Shown here one piece after another: positions 25,487 to 33,688 of a DNA stretch of 64,000 nucleotides. Every line of letters begins with the position of its first letter. The stretch's first letter is position 1. The position numbers were made by a program, and so were the translations under genes. The notes beneath the pieces were generated by a model, which saw nothing but the letters and a program-made list of their open reading frames with translations, made no database searches and was not told the origin of the DNA. This DNA comes from an uncultured Ruminococcus sp. (GTDB taxonomy: Bacteria; Bacillota; Clostridia; Oscillospirales; Acutalibacteraceae), in the NCBI GenBank assembly GCA_902776375.1, contig CACYPV010000003.1, forward strand, positions 1 through 64,000. The letters are read 5' to 3'.

Positions 25487-26417
25487 TTTTCCATCTTCTG
25501 TATATGCCCGAAAGTATCGCTCCGGAAAAGTTGTGCCAAACTGAGAATATCACTCCGGGAACGGTCGCCATTGGCAGGGCGGAAAACGTTGTTTTCGCAA
25601 GGCTTGTGGCAAGACCGGAGTTTTGCATACCTATCTCGATCGACAGCGCCTTGACTTTTGCGGGGGGCAATCTGAGCAACTTACCCAATCCGAAGCCGGA
25701 CGCATAACCCAGCAGATTATGAAGGATAACAACGCAAAGCACCAATGCTCCGCTTGTGTAGATTTGTTCGGCGCTGTGTGAAACAACTGAAGCTATGATC
25801 ATACATATCGCTGCAGTTGAAACCATCGGCAGCACGCCGACCGCCTTTTCGGTTATTTTTCCAAAGAAATGATTGATAATGAAGCCGAGCGCGATCGGAA
25901 TGATTATCACCTGTATGATGTTCCAAAACATCGACCAAACGTCAACGTCGACCGTCGTTTGCAGCAGCAGATATGTTATAGCGGGCGTGAGGATCGGCGC
26001 GAGCAGGGTGTTTACGCTCGTCATACTCACGGACAGCGCGACGTCGCCCTTTGACAGGTACGTTATAACGTTGCTCGCCGTGCCGCCCGGGCAGGTGCCT
26101 ACGAGCACCACTCCCGCGGTAAGCGCGGGGTCAAGTCCGAACAGCCGGCTAAGGCCGAAGGCGAGCGCAGGCATGATGATGAACTGCGCCGCGCAGCCGA
26201 TTATTATATCCTTAGGTCTTTTGAAGATAAGCGCAAAATCCTTGGGCTTCATGGTGAGTCCCATGCCGAACATCACTATCATCAAAAGGTAGTTTACCCA
26301 AGAGGTCTGTATCCACAGCGACGACTGCGGCACGAACAGCGCCAGCGCCGCAACCGCCAAAACGATCAGCGCCATGAATTTTCCGATATATTCGCTTATT
26401 ATTCTAACTGTTTTCAT
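25473..26417 (-). CDS. Bile acid:sodium symporter family transporter
   Basis: The 314-residue protein has about nine to ten membrane segments and BASS-family signatures: LMIVMFGMGLTMKP, the central VLVGTCPGGTASNVITYLSKGDVALSVSMTSVNTLL region (split over two helices) and EIGMQNSGLA, the crossed-helix sodium and substrate site. Family members import organic anions with sodium, such as bile acids, pantoate or pyruvate; the substrate cannot be read here. The gene has its own promoter and precedes a small unknown gene. Confidence 0.9.
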   Translation of the reverse strand: MKTVRIISEYIGKFMALIVLAVAALALFVPQSSLWIQTSWVNYLLMIVMFGMGLTMKPKDFALIFKRPKDIIIGCAAQFIIMPALAFGLSRLFGLDPALTAGVVLVGTCPGGTASNVITYLSKGDVALSVSMTSVNTLLAPILTPAITYLLLQTTVDVDVWSMFWNIIQVIIIPIALGFIINHFFGKITEKAVGVLPMVSTAAICMIIASVVSHSAEQIYTSGALVLCVVILHNLLGYASGFGLGKLLRLPPAKVKALSIEIGMQNSGLATSLAKTTFSALPMATVPGVIFSVWHNFSGAILSGIYRRWKNEKV

Positions 26418-26491
26418 AAGTCACCATTATTTTGAAGTTTCATGTCATTTATAAATGCTTTTTATCAACTAATGATAATTTCATTATTGTT

Positions 26492-26520
26492 ATGATATGT
26501 TAAGTCATATCAAAAGTCAA
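26492..26520 (-). promoter_or_regulatory. Promoter of the BASS transporter gene
   Basis: On the minus strand TTGACT, a 17-nt spacer and TATCAT give a leader of about 70 nt before the ATG at 26417. Confidence 0.65.
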
Positions 26521-26565
26521 GAGCAAAACGAAATCTCCCCGGACAAAATGCTCGGCACGGTCGCT

Positions 26566-26649
26566 TTCGAATCCCGCCGTCCTTTCTCATCCAAAAGAAA
26601 AAGCACCGCAAGGGTGCTTTTTCTTTTGGCTGGGCCGGCGGGATTCGAA
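26566..26649. repeat. Inverted copy of the tRNA-Gln T-arm flanking the operon terminator
   Basis: Fourteen bases, TTCGAATCCCGCCG (26566-26579), are the exact reverse complement of 26636-26649, which is the T-arm of the tRNA-Gln gene. The terminator hairpin sits between the two arms. It may be a fragment of a duplicated tRNA. Confidence 0.7.
26591..26629 (-). terminator. Terminator of the tRNA operon
   Basis: A perfect 17-bp inverted repeat (26591-26607 with 26613-26629, 5-nt loop) containing A- and T-runs lies directly after the tRNA-Gln CCA end, with which it shares the last bases. Confidence 0.85.
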
Positions 26650-26701
26650 CCCACGGATGACGGAGTCAAAGTCCGTTGCCTTACCGCTTGGCGACGGCCC
26701 A
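26627..26701 (-). tRNA. tRNA-Gln (anticodon TTG)
   Basis: A complete cloverleaf reads on the minus strand, with 5' TGGGCC paired to GGCCCA, anticodon stem ACGGA/TCCGT with loop CTTTGAC, T-arm GGGTTCGAATCCC and encoded CCA. It is the last gene of the tRNA operon. Confidence 0.95.
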
Positions 26702-26711
26702 ATATTTAAAC

Positions 26712-26741
26712 AGCCGCACAGAAGCTTTTATCTGTGCGGCT
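26712..26741. other. Hairpin in the tRNA-Lys/tRNA-Gln spacer
   Basis: AGCCGCACAGA and TCTGTGCGGCT form an 11-bp perfect stem with an 8-nt loop. It could be a processing signal or a partial terminator that lowers tRNA-Gln output. Confidence 0.7.
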
Positions 26742-26743
26742 TT

Positions 26744-26819
26744 TGGTGACCCATCGGAGATTCGAACTCCGGACACCTTGATTAAAAGTCAAGTGCTCTG
26801 CCAACTGAGCTAATGAGTC
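26744..26819 (-). tRNA. tRNA-Lys (anticodon TTT)
   Basis: The cloverleaf has GACTCAT/ATGGGTC acceptor arms, D-arm AGCTCAGTTGGCAGAGC, anticodon loop CTTTTAA, T-arm GGAGTTCGAATCTCC and encoded CCA. Only one base separates its 5' end from the CCA of the tRNA-His gene. Confidence 0.95.
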
Positions 26820-26820
26820 A

Positions 26821-26898
26821 TGGGGTGGGATATCGGATTCGAACCGATGATCTCCAGTGCCACAAACTGGCGCGTTAACCAACTACGCCAATCCCACC
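26821..26898 (-). tRNA. tRNA-His (anticodon GTG)
   Basis: The anticodon stem CCAGT/ACTGG carries loop TTGTGGC. The extra 5' G(-1) needed by histidyl-tRNA synthetase is encoded opposite C73, and CCA is encoded. Confidence 0.95.
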
Positions 26899-26903
26899 AT
26901 ATG

Positions 26904-26980
26904 TGGCGCGCCAAAAGGGACTCGAACCCCTGACCTACTGCTTAGAAGGCAGTTGCTCTATCCAGCTGAGCTATTGGCGC
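26904..26980 (-). tRNA. tRNA-Arg (anticodon TCT)
   Basis: Acceptor arms GCGCCAA/TTGGCGC, anticodon stem CTGC/GCAG with loop CTTCTAA, T-arm AGGGGTTCGAGTCCCTT and encoded CCA. It is the first gene of the four-tRNA operon. Confidence 0.95.
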
Positions 26981-27004
26981 ATTTCTGAACAAGTCAGCCT
27001 TTAT

Positions 27005-27033
27005 ATTATATCCGCAACAAGCGGTATTGTCAA
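27005..27033 (-). promoter_or_regulatory. Consensus promoter of the tRNA operon
   Basis: On the minus strand TTGACA, a 17-nt spacer and TATAAT match the consensus exactly, as expected for stable RNA genes. It lies 24 nt before tRNA-Arg. Confidence 0.92.
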
Positions 27034-27131
27034 TAGTTTTTTGAAAAATAATCTTTTTTGCACATTTCGTCTAATTTCGACGTTGTTGTTGATTTGCACA
27101 ATCAACTAATTGCCGATTTGTGCAGGTATAC

Positions 27132-27164
27132 AAAAATCAAAATATAAAGAAAATTTTGATTTTT
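27132..27164. other. AT-rich perfect hairpin upstream of the ybjQ-like gene
   Basis: AAAAATCAAAAT and ATTTTGATTTTT form a 12-bp stem with a 9-nt loop between the divergent tRNA operon and the ybjQ-like gene. It resembles a weak terminator, but no gene obviously ends here. Confidence 0.45.
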
Positions 27165-27234
27165 TATTGTGCTTTTGCAGGGAAAATGTGATATATTTAG
27201 TATAAATAAAAATACTTTTTAAAGGAGAATTAAA

Positions 27235-27546
27235 ATGCTTATTGTAAACACACCTACTATTGAAGGCAAAAACCTTGAGGTTCTCGGAATGGTTTCGGGC
27301 AACACCGTACAGTCCAAAAACGCGTTCAAGGACATCGGCGCAGGCTTCCGCAACCTTGTCGGCGGCGAGGTGGGCGCCTACACCAAGATGCTCGCCGAGG
27401 CTCGTGACCAAGCTATCCAGCGCATGGTAGATCAGGCTAAGTCCATGGGCGCCGACGCCGTAGTTAACGTTCATTTTTCGAGCGCTTCCATCATGAGCGG
27501 AGCCGCCGAGATCTTAGCGTGGGGAACAGCAGTTAAGTATATTTGA
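27235..27546 (+). CDS. YbjQ/UPF0145 family protein
   Basis: The 103-residue protein matches the YbjQ (UPF0145, DUF74) family from end to end: TIEGKNLEVLGMVSGNTV at the start, the GGEVGAYTKMLAEAR helix and MGADAVVNVHF near the end. Members form pentameric or decameric rings, and their biochemical role is not known. AAAGGAG precedes the ATG. The next gene starts 20 nt after the stop, so they are probably co-transcribed. Confidence 0.92.
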   Translation: MLIVNTPTIEGKNLEVLGMVSGNTVQSKNAFKDIGAGFRNLVGGEVGAYTKMLAEARDQAIQRMVDQAKSMGADAVVNVHFSSASIMSGAAEILAWGTAVKYI

Positions 27547-27566
27547 TATTTGGAAAGGAGTTCAAC

Positions 27567-28376
27567 GTGAAAAGCATCAAAGTATTAAAAAAGATTACAG
27601 CATTATTAGCGGCAGCAGCTATCATATCCGCGGCTTTTGCCGGTTGTTCGTCCGGCGGTTCTTCGTCAGCGGATGGTAAATCCTCCGACGGTTCGTCCGA
27701 CTCAAAGTGCCTGGAAGCTGCTTTCGGCTACGCCGAGAAGAAGGTCAACGATTACCTTTCGTCTGAAAACCTGCTAAACGCGAAATTTGCTTCCAATTCG
27801 TTCAACAAAGCCGAGGCGGTCTCGATGATGGTTAACGACAAGACCACAGCCGAGGATTATGAGAATATCGCCAAGTATATGGGCGTCGACTGTATTTACA
27901 TAGCGGACGGCAGCGGCGCAGTCACCGCAAGCTACCCCGAGAGCGGCAGCAAGGGCAAGGCGATAAAGGATATAAAGGAAATCGCTACATTCAACCGTCT
28001 TGTAAAGGGCGTAGTTTTCAAGATGATGTCCGACCCGCAGCCCATAGAGGGCACAAACGAACATTCGCTTTATGCGGGCGTCAGCCGTCCCGACGGCGCC
28101 GGATTCGTGATAGTCGGCTACACTACCGATGAATACAGCGATGTGCTCGGCACCAACCTCGCCGAAAAGTGCGGCGTTAATACCATCATATTGCGCGAGG
28201 GTTCCATCATCAGCTCAACAGTCGATACTGTCAAGGCGGGCAGTGAGCTCGATGTTCTCGATATAAGCGAGGATGATCTTAACAGCAACTTCACGACGAC
28301 CATAGACGGCAAAAAATACGATTGCAAGTCTGAGAAGCTCGATACGCTGGTATTGATCAGCGCAGTTCCCGCGTGA
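27567..28376 (+). CDS. Lipoprotein with a possible Cache-like sensor domain
   Basis: The 269-residue protein starts with GTG at 27567 behind AAAGGAG and has a lipoprotein signal (AFAGC) followed by a Ser/Gly-rich linker. The rest, about residues 45-265, has a pattern of a long helix followed by beta strands with VDCIYIADGSGAVTASYPE and SLYAGVSRPDGAGFVIVGY, which resembles extracellular Cache or PAS sensor domains. This is inference from pattern, not a recognised family. No kinase or receptor gene is adjacent. It is followed by a terminator. Confidence 0.7.
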   Translation: MKSIKVLKKITALLAAAAIISAAFAGCSSGGSSSADGKSSDGSSDSKCLEAAFGYAEKKVNDYLSSENLLNAKFASNSFNKAEAVSMMVNDKTTAEDYENIAKYMGVDCIYIADGSGAVTASYPESGSKGKAIKDIKEIATFNRLVKGVVFKMMSDPQPIEGTNEHSLYAGVSRPDGAGFVIVGYTTDEYSDVLGTNLAEKCGVNTIILREGSIISSTVDTVKAGSELDVLDISEDDLNSNFTTTIDGKKYDCKSEKLDTLVLISAVPA

Positions 28377-28399
28377 TGATATAATAAGATAAGTGCATG

Positions 28400-28424
28400 C
28401 AGGCGGAGATTTTTCCGCCTGTTT
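28400..28424 (+). terminator. Terminator after the lipoprotein gene
   Basis: CAGGCGGA and TCCGCCTG form an 8-bp stem with a short loop, followed by a T-rich tract. Confidence 0.75.
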
Positions 28425-28465
28425 ATGCTTATTGTAAAGTTTTTTGCAAAAAATCAAAAAAACTC

Positions 28466-28494
28466 TTGCATTTTGCGAATGAATGTAGTATAAT
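28466..28494 (+). promoter_or_regulatory. Promoter of rpmE with a Zur-box-like half in the spacer
   Basis: TTGCAT (28466-28471), a 17-nt spacer and TATAAT (28489-28494). Bases 28472-28484, TTTGCGAATGAAT, are identical to 13 contiguous bases of the zur-znu operator. The second operator arm is not conserved. Confidence 0.8.
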
Positions 28495-28531
28495 GGACAC
28501 GTTAATTGCGTAAAGATAGTAGGTGAGAAGA

Positions 28532-28735
28532 ATGAAAGAAAAGATCCATCCTAAGTATGAGCAGACCACGATCACTTGTGCTTGCGGTAATGTTATCGAA
28601 ACAGGTTCAACAAGAAAAGATATCCGCGTTGAAATTTGTTCCAAGTGTCATCCTTTCTACACAGGAAAGCAGAAGCTGGTTGATACAGGCGGACGTGTTG
28701 ACAGATTTAAAAAGCGTTTCAACATCACAAAATAA
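28532..28735 (+). CDS. rpmE: 50S ribosomal protein L31 (zinc-binding type)
   Basis: The 67-residue protein is L31 with the KEKIHPKY start and [13 protein letters not shown] core. Cys16, Cys18, Cys36 and Cys39 form the C4 zinc site, so this is the zinc-containing (C+) type. It binds the large subunit near the intersubunit bridge. The start is the ATG after TAGGTGAG; a GTG three codons earlier is inside the ribosome binding region. It is a monocistronic gene with its own promoter and terminator. Confidence 0.96.
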   Translation: MKEKIHPKYEQTTITCACGNVIETGSTRKDIRVEICSKCHPFYTGKQKLVDTGGRVDRFKKRFNITK

Positions 28736-28749
28736 TCTTTGTAAATCAG

Positions 28750-28773
28750 GGCAGCACGGTGTGCTGCCTTTTT
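28750..28773 (+). terminator. Terminator of rpmE
   Basis: GGCAGCAC and GTGCTGCC form an 8-bp stem with a 3-nt loop, followed by five T residues. Confidence 0.88.
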
Positions 28774-28792
28774 ACGTTTAACTTATAACTCA

Positions 28793-28855
28793 CTAGCATC
28801 CAGCATCTAGCTTCTAGCCCTAACACCTAATACCTGATACCTAGTACCTAACCAC
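28793..28855. repeat. Heptanucleotide array, nine units, two motif families joined
   Basis: Four units of the CTAGCNT family (28793-28820) run directly into five units of the TAATACC family (28821-28855). The array fills most of the rpmE-yigZ spacer and ends just before the yigZ ribosome binding site. Confidence 0.88.
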
Positions 28856-28869
28856 ACAGGAGTAAAAAT

Positions 28870-29505
28870 ATGTCCCTCGATTACAAAACCGTCAGGAATG
28901 AAGCCTGCGATGAATTCACCGAAAAGCGATCTCGTTTCATCGGGTACTGCAAGCCCGTTACCACCGAGCAGGAGGCGACTGACTTTATAAATGAAAAGCG
29001 CTCAAAGCACTGGGACGCGCGGCACAACGTCTACGCCTACTCACTGCGCGAGGGCAACATAAAGCGTTACAGCGACGACGGCGAGCCCTCAGGCACGGCG
29101 GGGATGCCCGTGCTGGACGTCATACTTAAGAACGAGGTTTACGACGTCTGCATTGTCGTCACGCGCTATTTCGGCGGCGTGCTGCTCGGCACCGGCGGCT
29201 TGGTGCGCGCTTACTCTCAGGCGGCAAAGCTTGCGCTGGAGGCAGGCGGCGTAGTCGTTATGGAGAACTGCGCGGTCTGCTCGCTGGAATGTACCTACAA
29301 TCAGTACGGCAAGGTGTCCTCGCTGGTGCAGGAGCTGTCAAGCGGCTTGGACGGCACCGAGTACGGCTCGGGCGTTGTCCTCAAATTCCACATAAAGCCC
29401 GATATGCTGCCTGCACTGCAAAAGAAGCTTGCGGACGCGACAGCCGGAGAGGTGCAGATACAGACGGAAAACGAGGATTATTTTCCCTCTGCGGTGATAG
29501 AATAA
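28870..29505 (+). CDS. YigZ/IMPACT family protein
   Basis: The 211-residue protein belongs to the UPF0029/YigZ family. It has an N-terminal IMPACT-type domain with KRSRFIGYCKP, WDARHNVYAY and SDDGEPSGTAGMPVL, and a ferredoxin-like C-terminal domain. Eukaryotic relatives regulate the Gcn2 kinase; bacterial members may bind RNA or the ribosome, but their role is unsettled. The ATG follows AGGAG directly after a heptanucleotide array. It is separated from dnaG by 80 nt. Confidence 0.9.
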   Translation: MSLDYKTVRNEACDEFTEKRSRFIGYCKPVTTEQEATDFINEKRSKHWDARHNVYAYSLREGNIKRYSDDGEPSGTAGMPVLDVILKNEVYDVCIVVTRYFGGVLLGTGGLVRAYSQAAKLALEAGGVVVMENCAVCSLECTYNQYGKVSSLVQELSSGLDGTEYGSGVVLKFHIKPDMLPALQKKLADATAGEVQIQTENEDYFPSAVIE

Positions 29506-29585
29506 AACTTTTTTTGAATAAAAAAGAGGGTTTTTAGGTTTTTCCTGCGAATATATAATACAGAAACATTTAAAAGGAGCGTAGC

Positions 29586-31352
29586 ATGGCATTTCCCGAA
29601 GGCTTTTTACAGGAATTAAAAATGCGCAACAGCCTCACCGAGGTCGCGGCGCCATATGTGAACCTGAAGCGGCGGGGAAGGAACATGGTCGGCTTGTGTC
29701 CGTTTCACGGCGAAAAGACCCCCTCGTTCAACATCTACACCGAGAGCGAGTCTTTTTACTGCTTCGGCTGCGGCGCGGGCGGCGACGTCATTTCCTTTAT
29801 AATGCGCATCGAAAACCTCGATTACATCGACGCGGTAAAGTACCTGGCTCAGCGCGCGGGCATGGAAATGCCCGAAAACAGCTACGACGACAGCATGTCC
29901 AAGCTGCGCAAGCGCATATTCGAAGCCAACCGCGAGGCGGCGCGTTTCTATTATAAGTCGCTCTATCTGCCAGTGGGCAGGGAAGGGCTTGATTATCTTC
30001 ACGGCAGGGCGCTTACAGACCGCACTATACGTCACTTCGGCCTCGGCTTCGCGGACGACGACTGGACTTCTCTGACGACGCACCTCAAATCGCTCGGCTT
30101 TTCCGAGCACGAGCTTGTTGCCGCCAATCTCGCGGTGCAGCGGCGCAGCGGCAACGGCGTTTACGACCGCTTCACCAACCGCGTTATGTTCCCGATAATC
30201 GACCTGCGCGGCAACGTGATCGCCTTCGGCGGCAGGATAATGACCGACCAAAAGCCAAAATACCTCAACACCTCGGACACCCCCGTGTTCAAAAAGAGCG
30301 AGAACCTCTTTTCGCTGAATAACGCGAAAAACGCCGGCAGCCGCACGCTGATGCTGTGCGAGGGCTACATGGACGTCATCGCCGTAAATCAGGCTGGCTT
30401 TCAAAACGCCGTAGCCACCTTAGGAACGGCGCTGACTACCGAGCAGGCAATGCTTATCAAGCGCTACGCCGACGAGGTCATCATCTGCTACGACGCTGAC
30501 GAGGCTGGGCAGAAGGCAACGGCGCGTGCCATCCCCATTTTGAGGAACGCCGGACTGCTCGTCAGGGTGCTGACTATCCCGAACGGCAAGGACCCCGACG
30601 AGTTCATACGCTCGCAGGGCGCAGACGGTCCCGCGGCTTTCAAGGCTGTTATTGAAAAAAGCGGCAACGACGTTGAATACCGTCTGCAAAAGCTGCGCGC
30701 CGAGCATAATTTGGAGACCACCGACGGCAGGGTGACTTACCTTGAAGCCGCCGCGCGCGTTATAGCGTCGGTGCACAGCCCCATCGAGCAGGACGTTTAC
30801 ACCTCAAAGCTCTGCAAGGAATTCGGCGTCGACAAAAACTCCTTCAAGGCGCAGGTCGCTAAGCTCAACAAGCGCATGTCGCGCGAGGAATACCGACGGC
30901 AGCAGCAAAAGATACGCAACGATCTCAGCGGCAGGGCGGACAAGGTCGACAAGGACAAGGCAAAGGCGCTGCGCAGCACCACCGCGGAGGAAGCGCTGAC
31001 GGCATATCTCATCAAAAACCCCGACGCGGAAAAAGCCATCTCGCGCGAGGTATCGCCCGAGCAGTTCCAAAACCCGCTGATGCGCCGATTTTTTGAGTAT
31101 TTTACGGCGCGCATACGCGACGGCAAAGACCCGCTCAACAATATTTCAGCCGATTTTTCATCGGAGGAATCCAACAAAATATTTCAAATAATACACAAAC
31201 ACTCCGGCGTCGCGCAGACAAAGCAGTCGCTTGAGGAATACATAAAGGTGATACGTGAGGAAAGCGCGAAGCTAAAGCCTGCCGATATCGGCGGCATGTC
31301 GGGCGACGACCTCAACGCCTACCTCGAAAAGGTAAGGAATACCAAGAAGTGA
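29586..31352 (+). CDS. dnaG: DNA primase
   Basis: DnaG makes RNA primers for replication. The 588-residue protein has the N-terminal zinc finger ([11 protein letters not shown] and CFGCGAGG, ligands Cys-His-Cys-Cys), the RNA polymerase domain with [15 protein letters not shown], the TOPRIM domain with [10 protein letters not shown] and [11 protein letters not shown], and a C-terminal helicase-interaction domain of lower similarity from about residue 430. Together with rpoD, 13 nt downstream, it forms the Firmicute part of the macromolecular synthesis operon; rpsU is not present. A TATAAT lies about 25 nt upstream. Confidence 0.95.
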   Translation: MAFPEGFLQELKMRNSLTEVAAPYVNLKRRGRNMVGLCPFHGEKTPSFNIYTESESFYCFGCGAGGDVISFIMRIENLDYIDAVKYLAQRAGMEMPENSYDDSMSKLRKRIFEANREAARFYYKSLYLPVGREGLDYLHGRALTDRTIRHFGLGFADDDWTSLTTHLKSLGFSEHELVAANLAVQRRSGNGVYDRFTNRVMFPIIDLRGNVIAFGGRIMTDQKPKYLNTSDTPVFKKSENLFSLNNAKNAGSRTLMLCEGYMDVIAVNQAGFQNAVATLGTALTTEQAMLIKRYADEVIICYDADEAGQKATARAIPILRNAGLLVRVLTIPNGKDPDEFIRSQGADGPAAFKAVIEKSGNDVEYRLQKLRAEHNLETTDGRVTYLEAAARVIASVHSPIEQDVYTSKLCKEFGVDKNSFKAQVAKLNKRMSREEYRRQQQKIRNDLSGRADKVDKDKAKALRSTTAEEALTAYLIKNPDAEKAISREVSPEQFQNPLMRRFFEYFTARIRDGKDPLNNISADFSSEESNKIFQIIHKHSGVAQTKQSLEEYIKVIREESAKLKPADIGGMSGDDLNAYLEKVRNTKK

Positions 31353-31365
31353 AAGGAAAGGTACT

Positions 31366-32463
31366 ATGGCACAGCAGGAAAAAAGATCACTCGCAAAGGA
31401 ACTTATAGAGCTCGGTAAACAAAAGGGTCAGCTCACCAACCAAGACATTTTGGATGCTCTCGGCGAGCAGGATCTCGACCCCGAAAAGCTTGAAAAGCTG
31501 TATGAAACTATAGAGCAGAACGGCATAGAGATAGTAGAGGACTTTGACGATCTCAAGATCGAAGACCTGGACATTACCGTCGATGACAACAAGGACGAGG
31601 ACAATCCTACTCCCTCAGGCGAGCAGCCCGTTACCATCGACGACCCCGTCAAGGTCTATCTTAAGGAGATAGGCAGGGTGCCGCTGCTCACCAGCGAAGA
31701 GGAGATCGACCTGGCTATCCGCATTTCAAACGGCGACGTAGCCGCCAAGCAGCGCCTGAGCGAAGCCAACCTGCGCCTTGTCGTCAGCATAGCCAAGCGC
31801 TACCTGGGCAGAGGCATGCAGTTCCTCGACCTTATACAGGAGGGTAACCTGGGTCTTATCAAGGCGGTCGAAAAGTTTGACTACACCAAGGGCTTCAAGT
31901 TCTCGACCTACGCCACATGGTGGATCCGCCAGGCGATAACCCGCGCTATCGCCGATCAGGCAAGAACTATCCGCATACCCGTGCATATGGTAGAGACCAT
32001 CAACAAGGTCAAGAAGGTGCAGAGCCAGCTGCTTCACCAGAACGGTCACGAGCCCTCGCCGGACGAGATAGCCGAGGAGATCGACATGCCCGTAGATAAG
32101 GTTCGCGAGATCATGCGCGTCGCTCAGGAGCCCGTTTCGCTCGAGACCCCGATAGGCGAGGAGGAGGACAGCCACCTCGGCGACTTCATCCCCGATAACG
32201 ACGCTCCCGCGCCTGCCGACGCCGCGTCGCACACCATGCTTCGCGAGCAGCTCGCCGACGTGCTCTCGACGCTTACCCCAAGAGAGGCGAAGGTGCTGAA
32301 GCTCCGCTTCGGTCTTGAGGACGGCAGAAGCCGCACACTTGAAGAGGTAGGCAAGGAGTTCAACGTCACCCGTGAGCGTATCCGTCAGATCGAGGCAAAG
32401 GCGCTCAGAAAGCTCCGCCACCCCAGCCGTTCACGCAAGCTCAAGGATTATCTTGATTACTGA
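31366..32463 (+). CDS. rpoD: Primary RNA polymerase sigma factor (sigma A)
   Basis: The 365-residue housekeeping sigma factor has a short region 1.1 (residues 1-60), an acidic linker, region 1.2 ([15 protein letters not shown]), region 2 with [22 protein letters not shown] and [13 protein letters not shown] for -10 recognition and melting, region 3, and region 4.2 ([20 protein letters not shown]) for -35 recognition. The many TTGACA-17-TATAAT promoters in the window fit this factor. The stop is three bases before a heptanucleotide array. Confidence 0.96.
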   Translation: MAQQEKRSLAKELIELGKQKGQLTNQDILDALGEQDLDPEKLEKLYETIEQNGIEIVEDFDDLKIEDLDITVDDNKDEDNPTPSGEQPVTIDDPVKVYLKEIGRVPLLTSEEEIDLAIRISNGDVAAKQRLSEANLRLVVSIAKRYLGRGMQFLDLIQEGNLGLIKAVEKFDYTKGFKFSTYATWWIRQAITRAIADQARTIRIPVHMVETINKVKKVQSQLLHQNGHEPSPDEIAEEIDMPVDKVREIMRVAQEPVSLETPIGEEEDSHLGDFIPDNDAPAPADAASHTMLREQLADVLSTLTPREAKVLKLRFGLEDGRSRTLEEVGKEFNVTRERIRQIEAKALRKLRHPSRSRKLKDYLDY

Positions 32464-32466
32464 TTA

Positions 32467-32522
32467 TAGGTACTGGGTACTAGGTATCAGGTACCGGTTA
32501 TTAGGAATTGGGTATAAGGATA
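32467..32522. repeat. Heptanucleotide array, eight units (TAGGTAC type)
   Basis: Eight 7-bp units from TAGGTAC to AAGGATA occupy almost the whole rpoD to zincin spacer. The last unit supplies the AAGGA that serves as ribosome binding site for the next gene. Confidence 0.85.
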
Positions 32523-32528
32523 TAAACT

Positions 32529-32897
32529 ATGATCACCTTTGAAGAATGTGCGTCCATGCTCGACGAGATCGCCGACGCCATGCCATACGAGCTCTATCGC
32601 GAGCTCAACGGCGGCATTTCGATAGTGCCGCAGATCAAGTACCACCCCGTCGCGCGCAACAACGACCTCTACATTCTGGGCGAGTACAAGCGCGATCTGA
32701 TAGGCAGGTCAATCGTCTTTTACTACGGCTCTATCGCGCGCGTCTACGGCAATCTGCCGCGCGACGAGTTCTACAAAAAGATGGAGCATATCCTCCACCA
32801 CGAGGTGCGCCATCACAACGAATACTTGGCAGGAACCGACGATCTGGAGCTCTGGGACGACGTACAAATACTAAAATATCTTGAAAAGAATAGATAA
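32529..32897 (+). CDS. Small zincin-like metallopeptidase family protein
   Basis: The 122-residue protein is a minimal gluzincin-like domain with the zinc motif HHEVRHHNEYLAGTDDLE, which contains HExxH followed by a downstream acidic residue. The preceding VFYYGSIARVYG strand is typical of the 'metallopeptidase family' (zincin_1) group. Substrates are unknown, and members act in the cytoplasm. Its ribosome binding site is made by the last unit of the preceding heptanucleotide array. It is probably co-transcribed with rpoD. Confidence 0.85.
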   Translation: MITFEECASMLDEIADAMPYELYRELNGGISIVPQIKYHPVARNNDLYILGEYKRDLIGRSIVFYYGSIARVYGNLPRDEFYKKMEHILHHEVRHHNEYLAGTDDLELWDDVQILKYLEKNR

Positions 32898-32903
32898 ACA
32901 AAA

Positions 32904-32936
32904 AGGGTTAGCTCATCGAACTGCTAACCCTGATTT
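32904..32936. terminator. Bidirectional terminator
   Basis: AGGGTTAGC and GCTAACCCT form a 9-bp stem with a 10-nt loop, with a T-rich tract on the plus strand. It lies between convergent genes. Confidence 0.85.
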
Positions 32937-33422
32937 TTATTTTGTTATTTCTTCATCATAATCGGCAACGAGATCGTCGGTGTCAAGTCTGAAAATATAA
33001 TTGTTGCTCAATACAACTTCGCAGACGATCGGCTTTCCGGCAACCTGAACGATAGATTTTGCCACAGCGTCTAAAACAGTTCGAGAACACAAATCCCACT
33101 GACTGTACCTCATGGCGCGAACCGAATCCGTGTAGTTTCTGTCCTTCACCTGAGGCGCATAGCATATCTCTATCATGGTGTTGTTTACTGTATAAGTCAC
33201 GGTTACAAAACAGAAAAACAATCCGCGTTCTATTATGGAAATAACACGGTTTTCGCCGCCTACTCCCTGCCATAAACCTGCACCGTTTGCTAAACTGAAA
33301 TTGACGACGACCCCGCTTTGCTGCAGCTTCTCTCCGATCGCGTTGTAAAGCGTCGTAATGTCTACTTGTTTAGAAGGATAAATAAATGAATAAGTGTTTG
33401 AATCGTATGCTTTAAAGCTCAT
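32937..33422 (-). CDS. Protein of unknown function
   Basis: I do not recognise this 161-residue protein. It has no signal peptide. The pattern is alpha/beta, with a hydrophobic central stretch (ERGLFFCFVTVTYTVNN) likely to be buried beta strands, and an acidic C-terminus (DDLVADYDEEITK). It has a strong AAAGGAG ribosome binding site and its own promoter, so it is probably expressed. It stands alone between terminators. Confidence 0.7.
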   Translation of the reverse strand: MSFKAYDSNTYSFIYPSKQVDITTLYNAIGEKLQQSGVVVNFSLANGAGLWQGVGGENRVISIIERGLFFCFVTVTYTVNNTMIEICYAPQVKDRNYTDSVRAMRYSQWDLCSRTVLDAVAKSIVQVAGKPIVCEVVLSNNYIFRLDTDDLVADYDEEITK

Positions 33423-33513
33423 GTGTTTCTCCTTTCACAGATAACAAAGTGTTTTGATTTACCCGAAGCTTCATATTATTGCTAAGAAAAGAAGCCTCAT
33501 TTCTATATATAAA

Positions 33514-33542
33514 AATCTATCATAATTATACCTTTTTGTCAA
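33514..33542 (-). promoter_or_regulatory. Promoter of the unknown gene at 32937-33422
   Basis: TTGACA, a 17-nt spacer and TAGATT read on the minus strand, leaving an AT-rich leader of about 85 nt. The remaining spacer up to 33640 is AT-rich and shows nothing I recognise. Confidence 0.65.
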
Positions 33543-33640
33543 TAGATTTAGTAACATTGAGCAAAAATAACAAGTTAAAGCAGAATAATGGATTTTAAGG
33601 TCGGCTCTGTGCTGAAAATTTTTTCTGCATCTTAAACACT

Positions 33641-33678
33641 AAAAAATAATGCCCGCAAGCAAAAAGCTTGGGGCATTT
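33641..33678 (-). terminator. Terminator of the flavodoxin gene
   Basis: On the minus strand AATGCCC-CAAGC pairs with GCTTG-GGGCATT around a five-base loop, followed by six T residues. Confidence 0.8.
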
Positions 33679-33688
33679 TACGTTTGGG

